A stretch of DNA of 55,584 nucleotides from Oscillospiraceae bacterium (GTDB lineage Bacteria > Bacillota_A > Clostridia > Oscillospirales > Oscillospiraceae), in the NCBI GenBank assembly GCA_024690695.1, contig JAILOS010000033.1:1-55584 (forward strand). Direction: 5' to 3'. Below are positions 24,204-33,363 of the stretch, piece after piece (position 1 is the first letter of the stretch; every line of letters starts with the position of its first letter). Below the pieces are notes generated by a model that was not told the DNA's origin, searched no databases, and saw nothing but the letters and a program-made list of their open reading frames with translations. A program made the position numbers and the translations under genes.

Positions 24204-25340
24204 TCAGGCCTTGCCGGTCTGCTCGCCGTAGGCGCGGATCAGCGCGGCGATCTGCCCGACCTCGGCGTCGGTCAGCGACTGGTGGATCGGGATGCAGAGC
24301 GTGTGGTCGGCGGCGTAATCGGCGTTCGGGAAGCTGCCCTCGACGCCGTAGTGCTTCACGCGGTGCAGCGGGAAGTAGCGGAAGGTAGTGTACACGCCGT
24401 TCTCGCGCAGGAACTTGGCCAGCAGGTCGCGGTCGTTGTCCTTGACCTGGATGTGGTAGAAGTAATAGGTCCCGCGGCAGTATTCGGGCAGCGGATCGGG
24501 CAGGTCGAGCCACTTCAGATCGCCCAGCAGCTCGTCATAGCGGTCGTGGATGGCCTTGCGGCGGGCGATGAAGCCCGGGAGCTTCTCAAGTTGGACGTTC
24601 GCCATCGCGGCGGTGACGTCGTTCATGATCGCGCGGTGGCCGAAGGAGGACACGTCGTACTCCCACCACTTCTTGTCCACGGAGTTGGAATAGCCGCTCT
24701 TGCTCTCGAGGCCGAAGTACAGCCACTTCTCCATCGCGGTCTTCAGCTCGGGGTCTTTGAAGTAGAGCATCGAGCCGTCGCCGCAGACGAGGATCTTCAT
24801 CGCGTCGAAGGACCACATGCCCATGTCGCCGATCGTGCCGCAGGCGCGGCCTTTGTAGGTGGAGTAGACCGAGCAGGCGCTGTCCTCGATGACCTTGATG
24901 CCGTGTCTGTCCGCGAGCGCCAGGATCTCGTCCATCTCGCAGGGGATGCCGCCGTAGTGGATCAGCAGCACGGCCTTCGTCTTCGGCGTGATCTTCTTTT
25001 CGATCTCGGCGGCAGTGGCGTTGAGCGTGCGGGGGTCTACGTCGCAGAGCACCAGCTTCGCTCCGCAGGCGCAGACGGCGTTGCCGGAGCCGACGAAGCT
25101 GATCGAGGGCAGAATGACCTCGTCGCCGGGGCCGATATCGAAGGCGTGCATCGAGGCGAACAGGCCCTCGGTGCAGCAGTTGGTCGTGAAGACATGCTCG
25201 CGGCCGACGCCGAGATGGGCGGCAAAGCCCGTTTCAAAGGCCTCGTTCTCCTTGCCCTTGCCCAGCCAGTTGGACGCGAAGACTTTTTCGATCCGCGCGA
25301 GCTCTTCCTTGCCCAGAGAGGGCTGAAATACGTTGATCAT
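24204..25340 (-). CDS. DegT/DnrJ/EryC1/StrS family PLP-dependent aminotransferase
   Basis: 378 residues. Probably aminates a nucleotide-linked keto sugar. Fold-type I features seen: TTNCCTEGLFASM, GDEVILPSISFVGSGNAV, D153 in VIEDSAC (PLP ring nitrogen) and Lys 182 in SFDAMKILVCGDGSM (Schiff base; canonical form is SFxxxKxxxxGEGG). The Gly-Asp-Gly after the lysine is slightly unusual. With RfbA and RfbB encoded 6-8 kb away, a dTDP-4-keto-6-deoxyhexose is a plausible substrate; WecE/RffA does this reaction in the enterobacterial common antigen pathway, and WecF homologues are also encoded here. The assignment of the sugar is inference. Confidence 0.88.
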   Translation of the reverse strand: MINVFQPSLGKEELARIEKVFASNWLGKGKENEAFETGFAAHLGVGREHVFTTNCCTEGLFASMHAFDIGPGDEVILPSISFVGSGNAVCACGAKLVLCDVDPRTLNATAAEIEKKITPKTKAVLLIHYGGIPCEMDEILALADRHGIKVIEDSACSVYSTYKGRACGTIGDMGMWSFDAMKILVCGDGSMLYFKDPELKTAMEKWLYFGLESKSGYSNSVDKKWWEYDVSSFGHRAIMNDVTAAMANVQLEKLPGFIARRKAIHDRYDELLGDLKWLDLPDPLPEYCRGTYYFYHIQVKDNDRDLLAKFLRENGVYTTFRYFPLHRVKHYGVEGSFPNADYAADHTLCIPIHQSLTDAEVGQIAALIRAYGEQTGKA

Positions 25341-25371
25341 GGGGATACCTCCTGTCGTAATTGGTCCGCGG

Positions 25372-26115
25372 TCATTCGCTTTCCGCCAGGATGCGGCGGC
25401 GCTCCTCCGCTTCGACGAAGTCGAATTCCTTCAGCAGCGCCCGGCATTCCTGCCGCGAACAGAACATCATCACGTCGATGATGGAGAGATTGGGAACAAA
25501 ATCGTTTTTGTACTGCCTGTACGTCACCGGGCGCATGCGCGGGAAGCGCAGCTCGATCCCGGCGGCCTCGAAGCGCGCGCGGTGCGGCTCGTAAAGCGGG
25601 ATGCCGGAGACGGAATTGTAATACTCCGTCGCGCCGAGCAGCGAGCAGATATGCAGCACCTTGTTCTCCGCCTTGAGCGCTGTGTCCTTTTCCAGCTCCG
25701 ACGAGACGATCAGCTCGGTGTCCATGCCGAGGAAATCGGCCATCACGCGCATCTGGAAAGTCAGATAGCGGCCGAGATTGTCCTCCTGCTGCGTCAGCAC
25801 CTTTTCCAGCACCGGCAGCGCCTCGCGGTAATAGGGGGCGCGGGCGTAGCAGGCCCGGAGCGTCTCCAGGAGCTTGCGCTGCTGGATCGGGTCGCAGTTG
25901 ACGCCGACCTCGTTGATATGCTTGTTGGGGCTCGCGCCGAGCAGCGGGAGGTTGATGTTGTGCGCCTGGCCGTTGGTCAGGATCGCGTTGCGGTTGATGC
26001 GCCCGCCCTTGATGAAATTCACGTCGTCGTAAATGACGTAGCGGTCGACGGCGTTCATCAGCTGCCAGTATCCCAGATACGGGAAAAAATACGGCTGCAT
26101 GATTCCGAGCTTCAA
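25372..26115 (-). CDS. WbqC-like family protein
   Basis: 247 residues. The N-terminus MQPYFFPYLGYWQLMNAVDRYVIYDDVNFIKGG is the hallmark of the WbqC family (PF08889), whose members sit in surface-polysaccharide loci next to sugar aminotransferases. Their biochemical role is not established to my knowledge; transfer of a small acyl or aminoacyl group to an amino sugar has been suggested by context. The start is TTG, preceded at 8 bases by AAAGGAGG; the next Met is inside the conserved MQPYFFPYLGY motif and cannot be the start. First gene of the operon wbqC-degT-dehydrogenase, behind its own promoter. Confidence 0.85.
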   Translation of the reverse strand: MKLGIMQPYFFPYLGYWQLMNAVDRYVIYDDVNFIKGGRINRNAILTNGQAHNINLPLLGASPNKHINEVGVNCDPIQQRKLLETLRACYARAPYYREALPVLEKVLTQQEDNLGRYLTFQMRVMADFLGMDTELIVSSELEKDTALKAENKVLHICSLLGATEYYNSVSGIPLYEPHRARFEAAGIELRFPRMRPVTYRQYKNDFVPNLSIIDVMMFCSRQECRALLKEFDFVEAEERRRILAESE

Positions 26116-26168
26116 GGCGGCCGCCTCCTTTCCGGCGCTTTCCGGCCGACCGGAAAACGGCTTTTATC

Positions 26169-26196
26169 ATAATAGCACGCTCTTCCCCGCTGTCAA
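26169..26196 (-). promoter_or_regulatory. Promoter of the wbqC operon
   Basis: Minus strand: TTGACA (26196-26191), 16-base spacer, TATTAT (26174-26169), between the ATP-grasp stop and the WbqC ribosome site. Confidence 0.7.
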
Positions 26197-26214
26197 GAGC
26201 GGGTTTTCAAAAAC

Positions 26215-27405
26215 TCAGCGCCGCAGCTCCAGCTTCAGCGCGGCGGAGATTTCGTCCAGCCGCCGGAAGCAGTCCTGCACGGTCCTGCCGGTGACGACGG
26301 CCTGGCCGATGCGGTCCTTGCCGTCCTCGAAGCGGCGTACCGTGTCGCCGGGGCCGACGTACAGCTCCAGCAGCGCGATATCGTCGCCCGCGGCCTCGCA
26401 GGAGACGGACTCGACGACGCCGTCCTCCTCCGCCATCAGGAAGCGCGAGGCGTTGGCCGTTTCGGTTCCGGGACGCGCGTTGAAGACCTCGCGGGGATCC
26501 TCGCCCATCGCCATGCGCACGATCATCTCGTAGTAATCGACGCCGTAATAGAGGCTGACGAGCTCCGGCAGGCAGGTCGCGCCGGCGCGGCCGGTGAGCT
26601 CGATCATGTAGACCTGCCCGTCGTCGGCCTTGATGAGGTCGATGTTGACGGCGCAGTTGTCGAGGCCGATCGCGCGGATCGCGAGCTCGCACTGGCGCTT
26701 CGTCTCCGCCGTGATCTCCGCGGAGGCGATCAGCGGCGCGGAGTGGCCGATCGGCTTGTTGGCGCTGCCGGTGTAGACCTCGTCGTTGTGCGGCAGGATG
26801 AAGAGGATCTCGCCGCGATAGACGAAGGCCTGGGCGCCGATGTCGATGCCTCTGACGAACTGCTCGACCAGACAGAAGGGCTCGCGCGTGAGCGCCATGG
26901 CCTGAGAAAAGGCCTCGCGCAGCGCGTCGAGCGTCTCGCAGACGTAGATGCCGCGGCTGGCCTGCAGGTCCACCGCCTTGAGGATCACCGGATGCGGCAG
27001 CTCCTCCCAGGCGCGCAGCAGCTCTTCCTCGCCGCTGACCCTGCGGTAGGCCGGGGTTTTGACGCCGCCGGCGATGAAGGCGTCCTTCATCGCGAGCTTC
27101 TGGTTGCTCAGCAGCGCTGCCCGCTCGCTGAGCCCGCACAGGCCCATCTGCTCGCAGACGTATCCCACGGCGCGCACGCCGAGGTCCATGCAGCAGGTGG
27201 CGATGCCGTCGATCTGCAGGGCGCGGGCCTGCTCCAGCACCGCCTTCGGGTCGCGGATATCGACGAAGCAGGCCTCGTCCGCCTCCTCGATGCCGGGATA
27301 GTTGCCGCGGATGCCCGCGACGATCGTATGATAACCGAGCCTTTTGCCCGTGCGGATCAGCGGGACCTGCGTAAGCGTCGCGCCGACGACCATCAGTTTC
27401 TTCAT
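26215..27405 (-). CDS. ATP-grasp domain ligase
   Basis: 396 residues. It has an N-terminal Rossmann-like domain (KKLMVVGATLTQVPLI, similar to biotin carboxylase/PurK preATP-grasp). The ATP-grasp fold follows: HPVILKAVDLQASRGIYVC, EQFVRGIDIGAQAFVYRGE, VNIDLIKADDGQVYMIELTGRAG (Mg-binding Glu/Asn region). ATP-grasp enzymes make an acyl-phosphate and join it to an amine or thiol. In a glycan locus the likely job is coupling an acid or amino acid to an amino sugar, but nothing in the sequence fixes the substrate. It starts two bases after the WecF-like gene; the MKKL start was chosen because residues further upstream would lie inside that gene. Confidence 0.82.
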   Translation of the reverse strand: MKKLMVVGATLTQVPLIRTGKRLGYHTIVAGIRGNYPGIEEADEACFVDIRDPKAVLEQARALQIDGIATCCMDLGVRAVGYVCEQMGLCGLSERAALLSNQKLAMKDAFIAGGVKTPAYRRVSGEEELLRAWEELPHPVILKAVDLQASRGIYVCETLDALREAFSQAMALTREPFCLVEQFVRGIDIGAQAFVYRGEILFILPHNDEVYTGSANKPIGHSAPLIASAEITAETKRQCELAIRAIGLDNCAVNIDLIKADDGQVYMIELTGRAGATCLPELVSLYYGVDYYEMIVRMAMGEDPREVFNARPGTETANASRFLMAEEDGVVESVSCEAAGDDIALLELYVGPGDTVRRFEDGKDRIGQAVVTGRTVQDCFRRLDEISAALKLELRR

Positions 27406-27407
27406 GC

Positions 27408-28565
27408 TCAGAGCTCTCCTCTCTCTTTCTGCTGTTTCAGCGTCTCGAACATCTCCAGCCAGTGCCGGATCACGTCGTCGTTGTTCATGTAGGAATAAAC
27501 CCATTCCTTCGTCGTGTAGACCGGCGGGGCCGTGAACTCCTCCCAGCTCATGCGCCGGATCGCGTTGGTGTCGAAGATCGGCAGGCCCTTCGAGACCAGA
27601 AAATCATAGTAGGGCGTGCCGGCGGGCAGGAAGATCTTCTTGCCCATCAGCAGCAGGATCCGCAGCGTGCCGAGCCCGCAGGGGCGGTCGAAGTCGAACA
27701 CGACGACGTCGATGTTCCACAAGAAGCGGATATAGCTGTCAAAGGGGATGTTCTTCTTGATGACCGCGACCTTGTTTTTCCCGAGCGCCTCCCGGGCGTA
27801 CTTGATCACCGCGTCACGGTATTTCACGCCGCCGTACTGCCCGTTGATGCCGTATATGCCGTAGCTCAGCGGGAGGATGAAGCGGACGTTTTCGTCCTTG
27901 AAGTGCCGCAGCCGCTCGATGATGCGGACGTGGTTGTTGAACTGGAAGGAGTTGTGCGCGATCTGCACCTGGATGCGGCGGTCCGGGTCCGGCTCGCCCT
28001 CGGGCCTCGAGGCCTCGATCTGCTCGATGAGGCCCGTGGCCTCCTTCTTCGGGTTGGCCAGCGGCGTGTAGAAGCACTGCACGCCCTCGCCGAACTGGCG
28101 GTGCACCTCGATCTCGTCGACCGGGAAGCAGCAGCCGACGCGCGGCATGGCCCGCCGGACGGCGCCGTTGATATGGTTCTTGATCCGGCCCTTGAGGCTG
28201 CCCGCGTCGTACTGCCAGAGATACAAATCGGCGCCCCACTCGATCCAGACGGATTTTTTCAGGTATTTCCGGTTGACGTACAGAAAATACAGGTATTTCT
28301 GCGTCGTGAAATAGAGGCTGTGCCAGATGACGACGTCCGCCTCGTCGAGCTGCTTCTGGAAAAAGCGGATGCGGCCGAGCCGCCCGCTCTCCTCGGGGAT
28401 GAACAGCAGCGCCGGGAACTCCTCCAGCTTCGGAAAGCGGGTCTTCGCGGAGGCGTAGGCGGCGATCAGGAAGCGGTGCTCCTCCGGGTCGCAGTGGGAA
28501 TACAGCTGCGAGAGGATCCCGTAGGTGTTTTTCGTGTCGGGGCCGAAAACGTGGAGAAATCTCAT
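27408..28565 (-). CDS. WecF-like glycosyltransferase (Fuc4NAc transferase family, GT56)
   Basis: 385 residues, soluble or peripheral. MRFLHVFGPDTKNTYGIL, ADVVIWHSLYF, KKSVWIEWGADLYLW, IQVQIAHNSFQFNNH, FILPLSYG, VIKKNIPFDSYIRFLWNIDVVVFDFDRPCGLGTLRILLLMGKKIFLP are typical of the TDP-Fuc4NAc:lipid II transferase family (WecF, PF07429). In enterobacteria that enzyme adds 4-acetamidofucose to lipid-linked ECA intermediates. Here a dTDP-activated amino sugar made by RfbA/RfbB and an aminotransferase is a plausible donor. GGGAGGGGACGG precedes the start, which overlaps the upstream gene by ATGA. Confidence 0.85.
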   Translation of the reverse strand: MRFLHVFGPDTKNTYGILSQLYSHCDPEEHRFLIAAYASAKTRFPKLEEFPALLFIPEESGRLGRIRFFQKQLDEADVVIWHSLYFTTQKYLYFLYVNRKYLKKSVWIEWGADLYLWQYDAGSLKGRIKNHINGAVRRAMPRVGCCFPVDEIEVHRQFGEGVQCFYTPLANPKKEATGLIEQIEASRPEGEPDPDRRIQVQIAHNSFQFNNHVRIIERLRHFKDENVRFILPLSYGIYGINGQYGGVKYRDAVIKYAREALGKNKVAVIKKNIPFDSYIRFLWNIDVVVFDFDRPCGLGTLRILLLMGKKIFLPAGTPYYDFLVSKGLPIFDTNAIRRMSWEEFTAPPVYTTKEWVYSYMNNDDVIRHWLEMFETLKQQKERGEL

Positions 28566-29839
28566 TTGCCGTCCCCTCCCTTTCTCAAGGCCTCAAAGAG
28601 CCTGCGCCAGCAGTCGGCGATATAGTCCTCGTCCAGATACTTTGCCAGCTCCGGCGGCAGCGGCTCGTCCGGATCGGGAGCGACCAGCTCCTCCGCCCCG
28701 GCGCCCTTGAGCTCCTCCAGCCGGTGCACCCGCACGCCCCGCGCGCGAAGCTCCGCGTAGAGGAAGGAGTCCTCCGGCAGATAGAGCTTGACCCCGGCGC
28801 ACAGCAGCAGCAGCAGATAGTCGCTCGCCACCGCGTGGCTGCCGGCGAAGACCGCGGCGTTCAGCCGCCGCAGATAGGCCCCGTAGGCCGGGGGCGAGAC
28901 CTTCCGCCCGGGGAACAGGCGCTTCTCGCCCAGACGCCGGGACTGCCTGCGCAGCGTGGCCTTGTAGGCGGCGGCGCCGGCCTCGACGCGGCGCGAGGGG
29001 AGGCAGAAGCCCGTCGGGATCACGAAGTAAAACGGTTCTTCGGCAAAGGGAGCCAGCGCCCGGAAGGCGCGGTTGTGCCGGTTGAGCGCCTGGGCGTTCA
29101 TGCCGATCTGTACCAGCGGCCGCTCCCGCGGACGCAGCGGCTCGATCGGCAGGGCCTGCTCTTTTTCGGCGGCGGCGTCGATCGCGCCCTCTTCTCCGGC
29201 GGCTTCCGCTTCGGCGGCGGCTTCATCGCGCTCCGCCTTCCAGCGCAGATAGGGCTCGACCCCCGGCACGGCGCCGCTTGCCCGGCGCTCGGCGGCCAGC
29301 GCGGCCAGCTCCGCGCCCGGCGGATAGGGCGTGTCGAACACGCGCTTGTCCGGCCAGCACGAGAGCGCGTAGCTTCCGTTGCCCGGGAAGCTCTCCCCGA
29401 GCACGGGGATGCGCCGGCGGACGAAGCGCTGCGCGCAGTTGAAGATCCAGCGCTTGAGCCGGCTGCCGTACTGCGTCCAGCTCTCCTCGTCCACGCCGTC
29501 CTCGATCCACACCGAGCGGCGGCACAGCGCCGGGTCGAGCATCAGGGCAAAGGCGAATTTGCCGCCGTTGCTGCGCAGGCCGTGCCAGACGATCACGTCC
29601 GCCTTCCGCAGCCTTCTGCGCAGAGCCAGCGCGTTCCGCAGGCGCCTGAACGGCCCGCCCCGGCTCTCCAGCGTCTCCACGAACGGAAACTCCAGCAGCC
29701 CCGGGCAGCCCTTGATCAGGCCGGCGCGCGAGATCAGCGTCAGAAAGCGGTGCTCCGACAGGTCGAAGCGCTCCTCCATGCAGCGGAGGAAATCCACGGT
29801 CCGGCCGGTGCTGGCCGGGATCACGTGCAGATATTCCAT
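28562..29839 (-). CDS. Diverged second WecF-like glycosyltransferase
   Basis: 425 residues. It keeps the layout of its downstream neighbour: MEYLHVIPASTGRTVDFL, ADVIVWHGLRSNGGKF, RRSVWIEDGVDEESW, LVQIGMNAQALNRHNRAF, FYFVIPTGF, FPGRKVSPPAYGAYLRRLNAAVFAGSHA and LCAGVKLYLPEDSFLYAEL. Identity to the neighbour is low, so it probably uses a different acceptor or donor. An Ala/Glu-rich low-complexity insert (DEAAAEAEAAGEEGAIDAAA) lies near residue 215. It may have lost activity or serve as a partner; the sequence does not decide. The ATG at 29839 follows GGGAGGACGAGTG. Confidence 0.7.
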   Translation of the reverse strand: MEYLHVIPASTGRTVDFLRCMEERFDLSEHRFLTLISRAGLIKGCPGLLEFPFVETLESRGGPFRRLRNALALRRRLRKADVIVWHGLRSNGGKFAFALMLDPALCRRSVWIEDGVDEESWTQYGSRLKRWIFNCAQRFVRRRIPVLGESFPGNGSYALSCWPDKRVFDTPYPPGAELAALAAERRASGAVPGVEPYLRWKAERDEAAAEAEAAGEEGAIDAAAEKEQALPIEPLRPRERPLVQIGMNAQALNRHNRAFRALAPFAEEPFYFVIPTGFCLPSRRVEAGAAAYKATLRRQSRRLGEKRLFPGRKVSPPAYGAYLRRLNAAVFAGSHAVASDYLLLLLCAGVKLYLPEDSFLYAELRARGVRVHRLEELKGAGAEELVAPDPDEPLPPELAKYLDEDYIADCWRRLFEALRKGGDGK

Positions 29840-29853
29840 CACTCGTCCTCCCA

Positions 29854-30810
29854 TCAGAAAATGCGGTCGATCAGCGCGCTGGCGAAGGAGACCGGCAAAA
29901 ACAGCCACTCTCCGGCCCGGCTCTCCTTCGCCAGCGCGCGGGCAAAGGCCGCGTCCCCGGGGCGCCGCGTCCGCAGGGCGCGCACGAGCGCACCGCGCAG
30001 GATATCGCTGCGCTTTTTCGTAAAGCGCACCGCGCGTCCGAGCTTTTCAGAGGCGTAGGCCTCCAGCGCCTCGGTCATGCGGAGCTCGTCCTCACATTTG
30101 CGCGGATTGTCCTTGAACTGGCGGGAGGTGAGGTTCTGCCCGCCGTGGACGCTCTTCATCCGGTAGGCGCTGAGCGTGCCCGGCACGCGGCCGAAATCGC
30201 CCCGCAGCAGATACATCTCCGTCGAAACGCGGTCGGAGATATGGCGGCTGCATCGGTAGAGCAGCGTCCAGTCCTCCGCGTCGCCGCGGAAGATGTTGCG
30301 CTTGACGACGGTGGCCGTCTGTCCGGGGAGAAAGCGGCCGCCGCTGAAATCCCGGAAGGTGAAGCGCTCCTTGACCCGCACCCAGGGCAGACGCTGCCGG
30401 CGCAGGGGCCTTCCGGCGTCGTCGACCAGCAGGCAGCGGTGCGTGCAGCCGATCTTTTCCGGGTGCGCCTCGAGATACTCCACCTGCTTTTGCAGCTTGT
30501 GCGCGTCGAGCCAGTAATCGTCCCCCTCGCAGAAGGCCAGATACTTCCCGCGGCAGCGCAGCAGCAGATCGTAGGCGTTGTAGGACGCGCCGACGTTGCT
30601 TGCGCGGTCGACGCAGAAAACGCGCGTGGGGCAGGCCGCGGCGAACTGCGCCGCGATCTGCCCTGTGCGGTCTTCAGACGCGTCGTTGCCGACCAGGATC
30701 TCAAAGGTGAAAGAGGTCTCCTGGGAGAGGATGCTCTCCAGCGTCTGCGCTATGGTTTTTTCGCAGTTGTAGGCCAGCACAATCACGCTGACCGTGATTT
30801 CTCCGTCCAT
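29854..30810 (-). CDS. Family 2 glycosyltransferase
   Basis: 318 residues. GT-A fold: VSVIVLAYNCEKTIAQTLESIL, EILVGNDASEDRTGQI and the metal-binding EGDDYWLDAHKLQKQ. The catalytic domain is followed by about 100 residues of basic helices and no clear TM segment. It would add one sugar to the lipid-linked repeat unit at the cytoplasmic face of the membrane. Ten bases separate it from rfbC and fourteen from the next transferase, so all are co-transcribed. Donor and acceptor unknown. Confidence 0.9.
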   Translation of the reverse strand: MDGEITVSVIVLAYNCEKTIAQTLESILSQETSFTFEILVGNDASEDRTGQIAAQFAAACPTRVFCVDRASNVGASYNAYDLLLRCRGKYLAFCEGDDYWLDAHKLQKQVEYLEAHPEKIGCTHRCLLVDDAGRPLRRQRLPWVRVKERFTFRDFSGGRFLPGQTATVVKRNIFRGDAEDWTLLYRCSRHISDRVSTEMYLLRGDFGRVPGTLSAYRMKSVHGGQNLTSRQFKDNPRKCEDELRMTEALEAYASEKLGRAVRFTKKRSDILRGALVRALRTRRPGDAAFARALAKESRAGEWLFLPVSFASALIDRIF

Positions 30811-30820
30811 AAGTCTCCGG

Positions 30821-31366
30821 TCAGAAGCCGGTGACGGCGTCCTTCAAAAAAGGCGCGCGGGCGTCCTTTTCGGAGAGGATGGGGTTTTCGACGCCCCAGT
30901 CGATCGCGAGCTCCGGGTCGTTCCAGCGGATGCCGCCGTCGGCCTCGGGCGCATAGGGGTTGTCGGCCTTGTAGAGAAATTCCACGCGGTCCGTCAGCGT
31001 GACGAAGCCGTGGCCGAAGCCGCGTGGGATCAGAAGCTGGCGCTTGTTGTCCGCCGAGAGCTCGACGGCGACCCACTGCCTGTAGGTGGGGCTCTGCGGC
31101 CGCAGATCCACCGCCACGTCCAGCACCGCGCCGGCGACGCAGCGCACGAGCTTGGCCTGCGCCTTGTCCCCGCGCTGGAAGTGCACGCCGCGCAGCGTCC
31201 CCTTCACGGTGGAGGAGGAGTGGTTGTCCTGCACGAAATCGTAGTGCAGCCCGGCGGCCTCGAAGGCCTTTTTCGACCAGCTCTCCATGAAAAAGCCCCG
31301 GTGATCGCCGAAAACCTTCGGCTCGACGATATAAAGGTCTTTGATCTTCGTTTCGATAAAGTTCAT
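30821..31366 (-). CDS. rfbC: dTDP-4-dehydrorhamnose 3,5-epimerase
   Basis: 181 residues, a cupin-fold epimerase acting on dTDP-4-keto-6-deoxy-D-glucose. Seen: FGDHRGFFMESW, FVQDNHSSSTVKGTLRGVHFQ (catalytic His in RGVHFQ), DVAVDLRPQSPTY, IPRGFGHGFVTLTDRVEFLYKADNPYAPEADGGIRWNDP. The start is the ATG before NFIETKIKDLYIVEP, with GGAAGGGAACGGC upstream; a longer open frame overlaps rfbB and is not conserved. No rfbD (dTDP-4-dehydrorhamnose reductase) is present in the locus. Confidence 0.95.
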   Translation of the reverse strand: MNFIETKIKDLYIVEPKVFGDHRGFFMESWSKKAFEAAGLHYDFVQDNHSSSTVKGTLRGVHFQRGDKAQAKLVRCVAGAVLDVAVDLRPQSPTYRQWVAVELSADNKRQLLIPRGFGHGFVTLTDRVEFLYKADNPYAPEADGGIRWNDPELAIDWGVENPILSEKDARAPFLKDAVTGF

Positions 31367-31385
31367 GCCGTTCCCTTCCGGCCGC

Positions 31386-32405
31386 TCAGCGCCCGCCGTA
31401 CATCCTCTCGTAGTAGTTCCGGTATTCGCCGCTGACGATGGTCTCCCACCAGGAGCGGTTTTCCAGATACCAGCGGATCGTCTGCCGGATGCCCTCGGCA
31501 AACCTCGTCTCCGGCAGCCAGCCGAGCTCGCCGTGGATCTTGCCCGGGTCGATCGCATAGCGCATGTCGTGACCCTTGCGGTCGGCCACGTAGGTGATCA
31601 GCTCTTCGCTCTTGCCGAGCTCATGGCAGATCAGGCGCACGATGTCGATGTTGCGCATCTCGTTGTGCCCGCCGATGTTGTACACCTCGCCGACGCGGCC
31701 GCCGCGCACGACGAGATCAATGGCCTTGCAGTGGTCCTCGACGTACAGCCAGTCGCGCACGTTGAGGCCCTGCCCGTAGACCGGCAGGGGCTTTTCCGCG
31801 AGGCAGTTGGCGATCATCAGCGGGATCAGCTTCTCGGGGAACTGGTAGGGCCCGTAGTTGTTGGAGCAGCGGCTGATGCTCACCGGCAGGCCGTAGGTGC
31901 GGTGGTAGGCCATCGCCAGCAGGTCGGCGCTCGCCTTCGAGCTGCTGTAGGGGCTGCTGGTGCGGATCGGGGTCTCCTCGGTGAAGAAGAGATCCGGCCG
32001 GTCGAGCGGCAGGTCGCCGTAGACCTCGTCGGTCGAGACCTGGTGGTAGCGCCCGATGCCGAAGCAGCGGCAGGCGTCCATCAGCGTCGCCGTGCCGATG
32101 ATGTTGGTCTGCAGGAAGACGCCGGGGTTTTCGATGGAGCGGTCGACGTGGCTCTCGGCCGCGAAGTTGATGACGAGATCGGGCTTTTCCTCTTCAAACA
32201 GGTTGAACACGGCCTCGCGGTCGCAGATGTCCTCCTTGACGAAGCGGAAGTTGGGCAGCTCCATGACCGGCGCGAGCGTGGAGAGATTGCCGGCGTAGGT
32301 CAGCTTGTCCAGGCAGACGATCCGGTCCTCCGGGTGCTCCCGGAGATGGTAGAAGATATAATTGGAGCCGATAAAGCCGGCGCCGCCGGTGACGATGACG
32401 GTCAT
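31386..32405 (-). CDS. rfbB: dTDP-glucose 4,6-dehydratase
   Basis: 339 residues, extended SDR enzyme converting dTDP-glucose to dTDP-4-keto-6-deoxyglucose. NAD site TGGAGFIGSN near the N-terminus; VINFAAESHVDRSI; catalytic YSSSKASAD with Tyr-x3-Lys; STDEVYGD containing the Thr-Asp-Glu triad; RCSNNYGPYQFPEKLIP; VRDWLYVEDHCKAI. Start at MTVIVTG, with GGGAGG upstream. It lies between rfbA and rfbC with gaps of about 20 bases. Confidence 0.96.
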   Translation of the reverse strand: MTVIVTGGAGFIGSNYIFYHLREHPEDRIVCLDKLTYAGNLSTLAPVMELPNFRFVKEDICDREAVFNLFEEEKPDLVINFAAESHVDRSIENPGVFLQTNIIGTATLMDACRCFGIGRYHQVSTDEVYGDLPLDRPDLFFTEETPIRTSSPYSSSKASADLLAMAYHRTYGLPVSISRCSNNYGPYQFPEKLIPLMIANCLAEKPLPVYGQGLNVRDWLYVEDHCKAIDLVVRGGRVGEVYNIGGHNEMRNIDIVRLICHELGKSEELITYVADRKGHDMRYAIDPGKIHGELGWLPETRFAEGIRQTIRWYLENRSWWETIVSGEYRNYYERMYGGR

Positions 32406-32425
32406 AAGGCGATTCCTCCCTTCGA

Positions 32426-33310
32426 TCAAAGGATCTTGCCCTCGGCGACGGTGCGCAGGTGTTCGCCGTAGGGAGATTTGCCGTATTTCGCGGCCACCTC
32501 GTACAGCCGCTCGCGGGAGATCCAGCCGTTGCGGAAGGCGATCTCCTCCGGGGCGGAGATGTTCACGCCCTGCCGCGTCTCGATCATGCGCACGAAGTCG
32601 CCCGCCTCGAAGAGGCTGTCCATCGTGCCGGTGTCGAGCCAGGCGTAGCCGCGGCCGAGGAGCTGCACGTCCAGCTTGCCGCGCTGCAGATACATGTCGT
32701 TGAGCGTCGTGATCTCCAGCTCGCCGCGCCAGGACGGCGTGACGCCGTGGGCCAGCTCGCTGACGCCGGCGGGATAGAAGTAAAGTCCGGTGATCGCGTA
32801 GTTGCTCTTGGGGTTCCTGGGCTTTTCCTCCACGGAGACGACCCGGCCCTTTTCGTCGAACTCCACGATGCCGAAGCGCTCGGGATCGTTGACGTAGTAG
32901 CCGAAGACGGTGGCGCGGCCGTTGACCTCCGCGTTCTTCACCGCGCTGCGCAGGAGCTTGCCGAAGCCGCTGCCGTAGAAGATGTTGTCGCCGAGGATCA
33001 TCGCGCCGGGGCCGCCGGCGAGAAATTCCTCGCCGATCAGGAAGGCCTGGGCCAGCCCGTCCGGCGAGGGCTGAACCTTATAGCTCAGCGAGATGCCGAA
33101 ATGGCTGCCGTCGCCCAGCAGGTCGCGGTAGCGCGGGGTGTCCGCCTCGGTGGAGATGATCAGGATCTCGCGGATCCCGGCCAGCATCAGCGTGGAGAGG
33201 GGGTAATAGATCATGGGCTTGTCGTAGACCGGCAGAAGCTGCTTGCTCGTCACGAGCGTGAGAGGATAGAGGCGGGTGCCCGCTCCTCCCGCAAGAATGA
33301 TACCCTTCAT
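32426..33310 (-). CDS. rfbA: Glucose-1-phosphate thymidylyltransferase
   Basis: 294 residues, makes dTDP-glucose from dTTP and glucose-1-phosphate. The signature [18 protein letters not shown] is at the N-terminus; [53 protein letters not shown] and [11 protein letters not shown] follow. AGGAGGAAGAC precedes the ATG. First gene of the rfbABC-glycosyltransferase operon, directly behind a consensus promoter. Confidence 0.96.
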   Translation of the reverse strand: MKGIILAGGAGTRLYPLTLVTSKQLLPVYDKPMIYYPLSTLMLAGIREILIISTEADTPRYRDLLGDGSHFGISLSYKVQPSPDGLAQAFLIGEEFLAGGPGAMILGDNIFYGSGFGKLLRSAVKNAEVNGRATVFGYYVNDPERFGIVEFDEKGRVVSVEEKPRNPKSNYAITGLYFYPAGVSELAHGVTPSWRGELEITTLNDMYLQRGKLDVQLLGRGYAWLDTGTMDSLFEAGDFVRMIETRQGVNISAPEEIAFRNGWISRERLYEVAAKYGKSPYGEHLRTVAEGKIL

Positions 33311-33363
33311 GTCTTCCTCCTGGTTGTTCCGCGCCGCCGCGCAGAGATTTTGCAGTCAAACAA

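Noticed and set aside
26175..26200. Terminator after the ATP-grasp gene
   Set aside because: CCCGCT...AGCGGG can pair but lacks a T-tract and overlaps the -35 box of the wbqC promoter.
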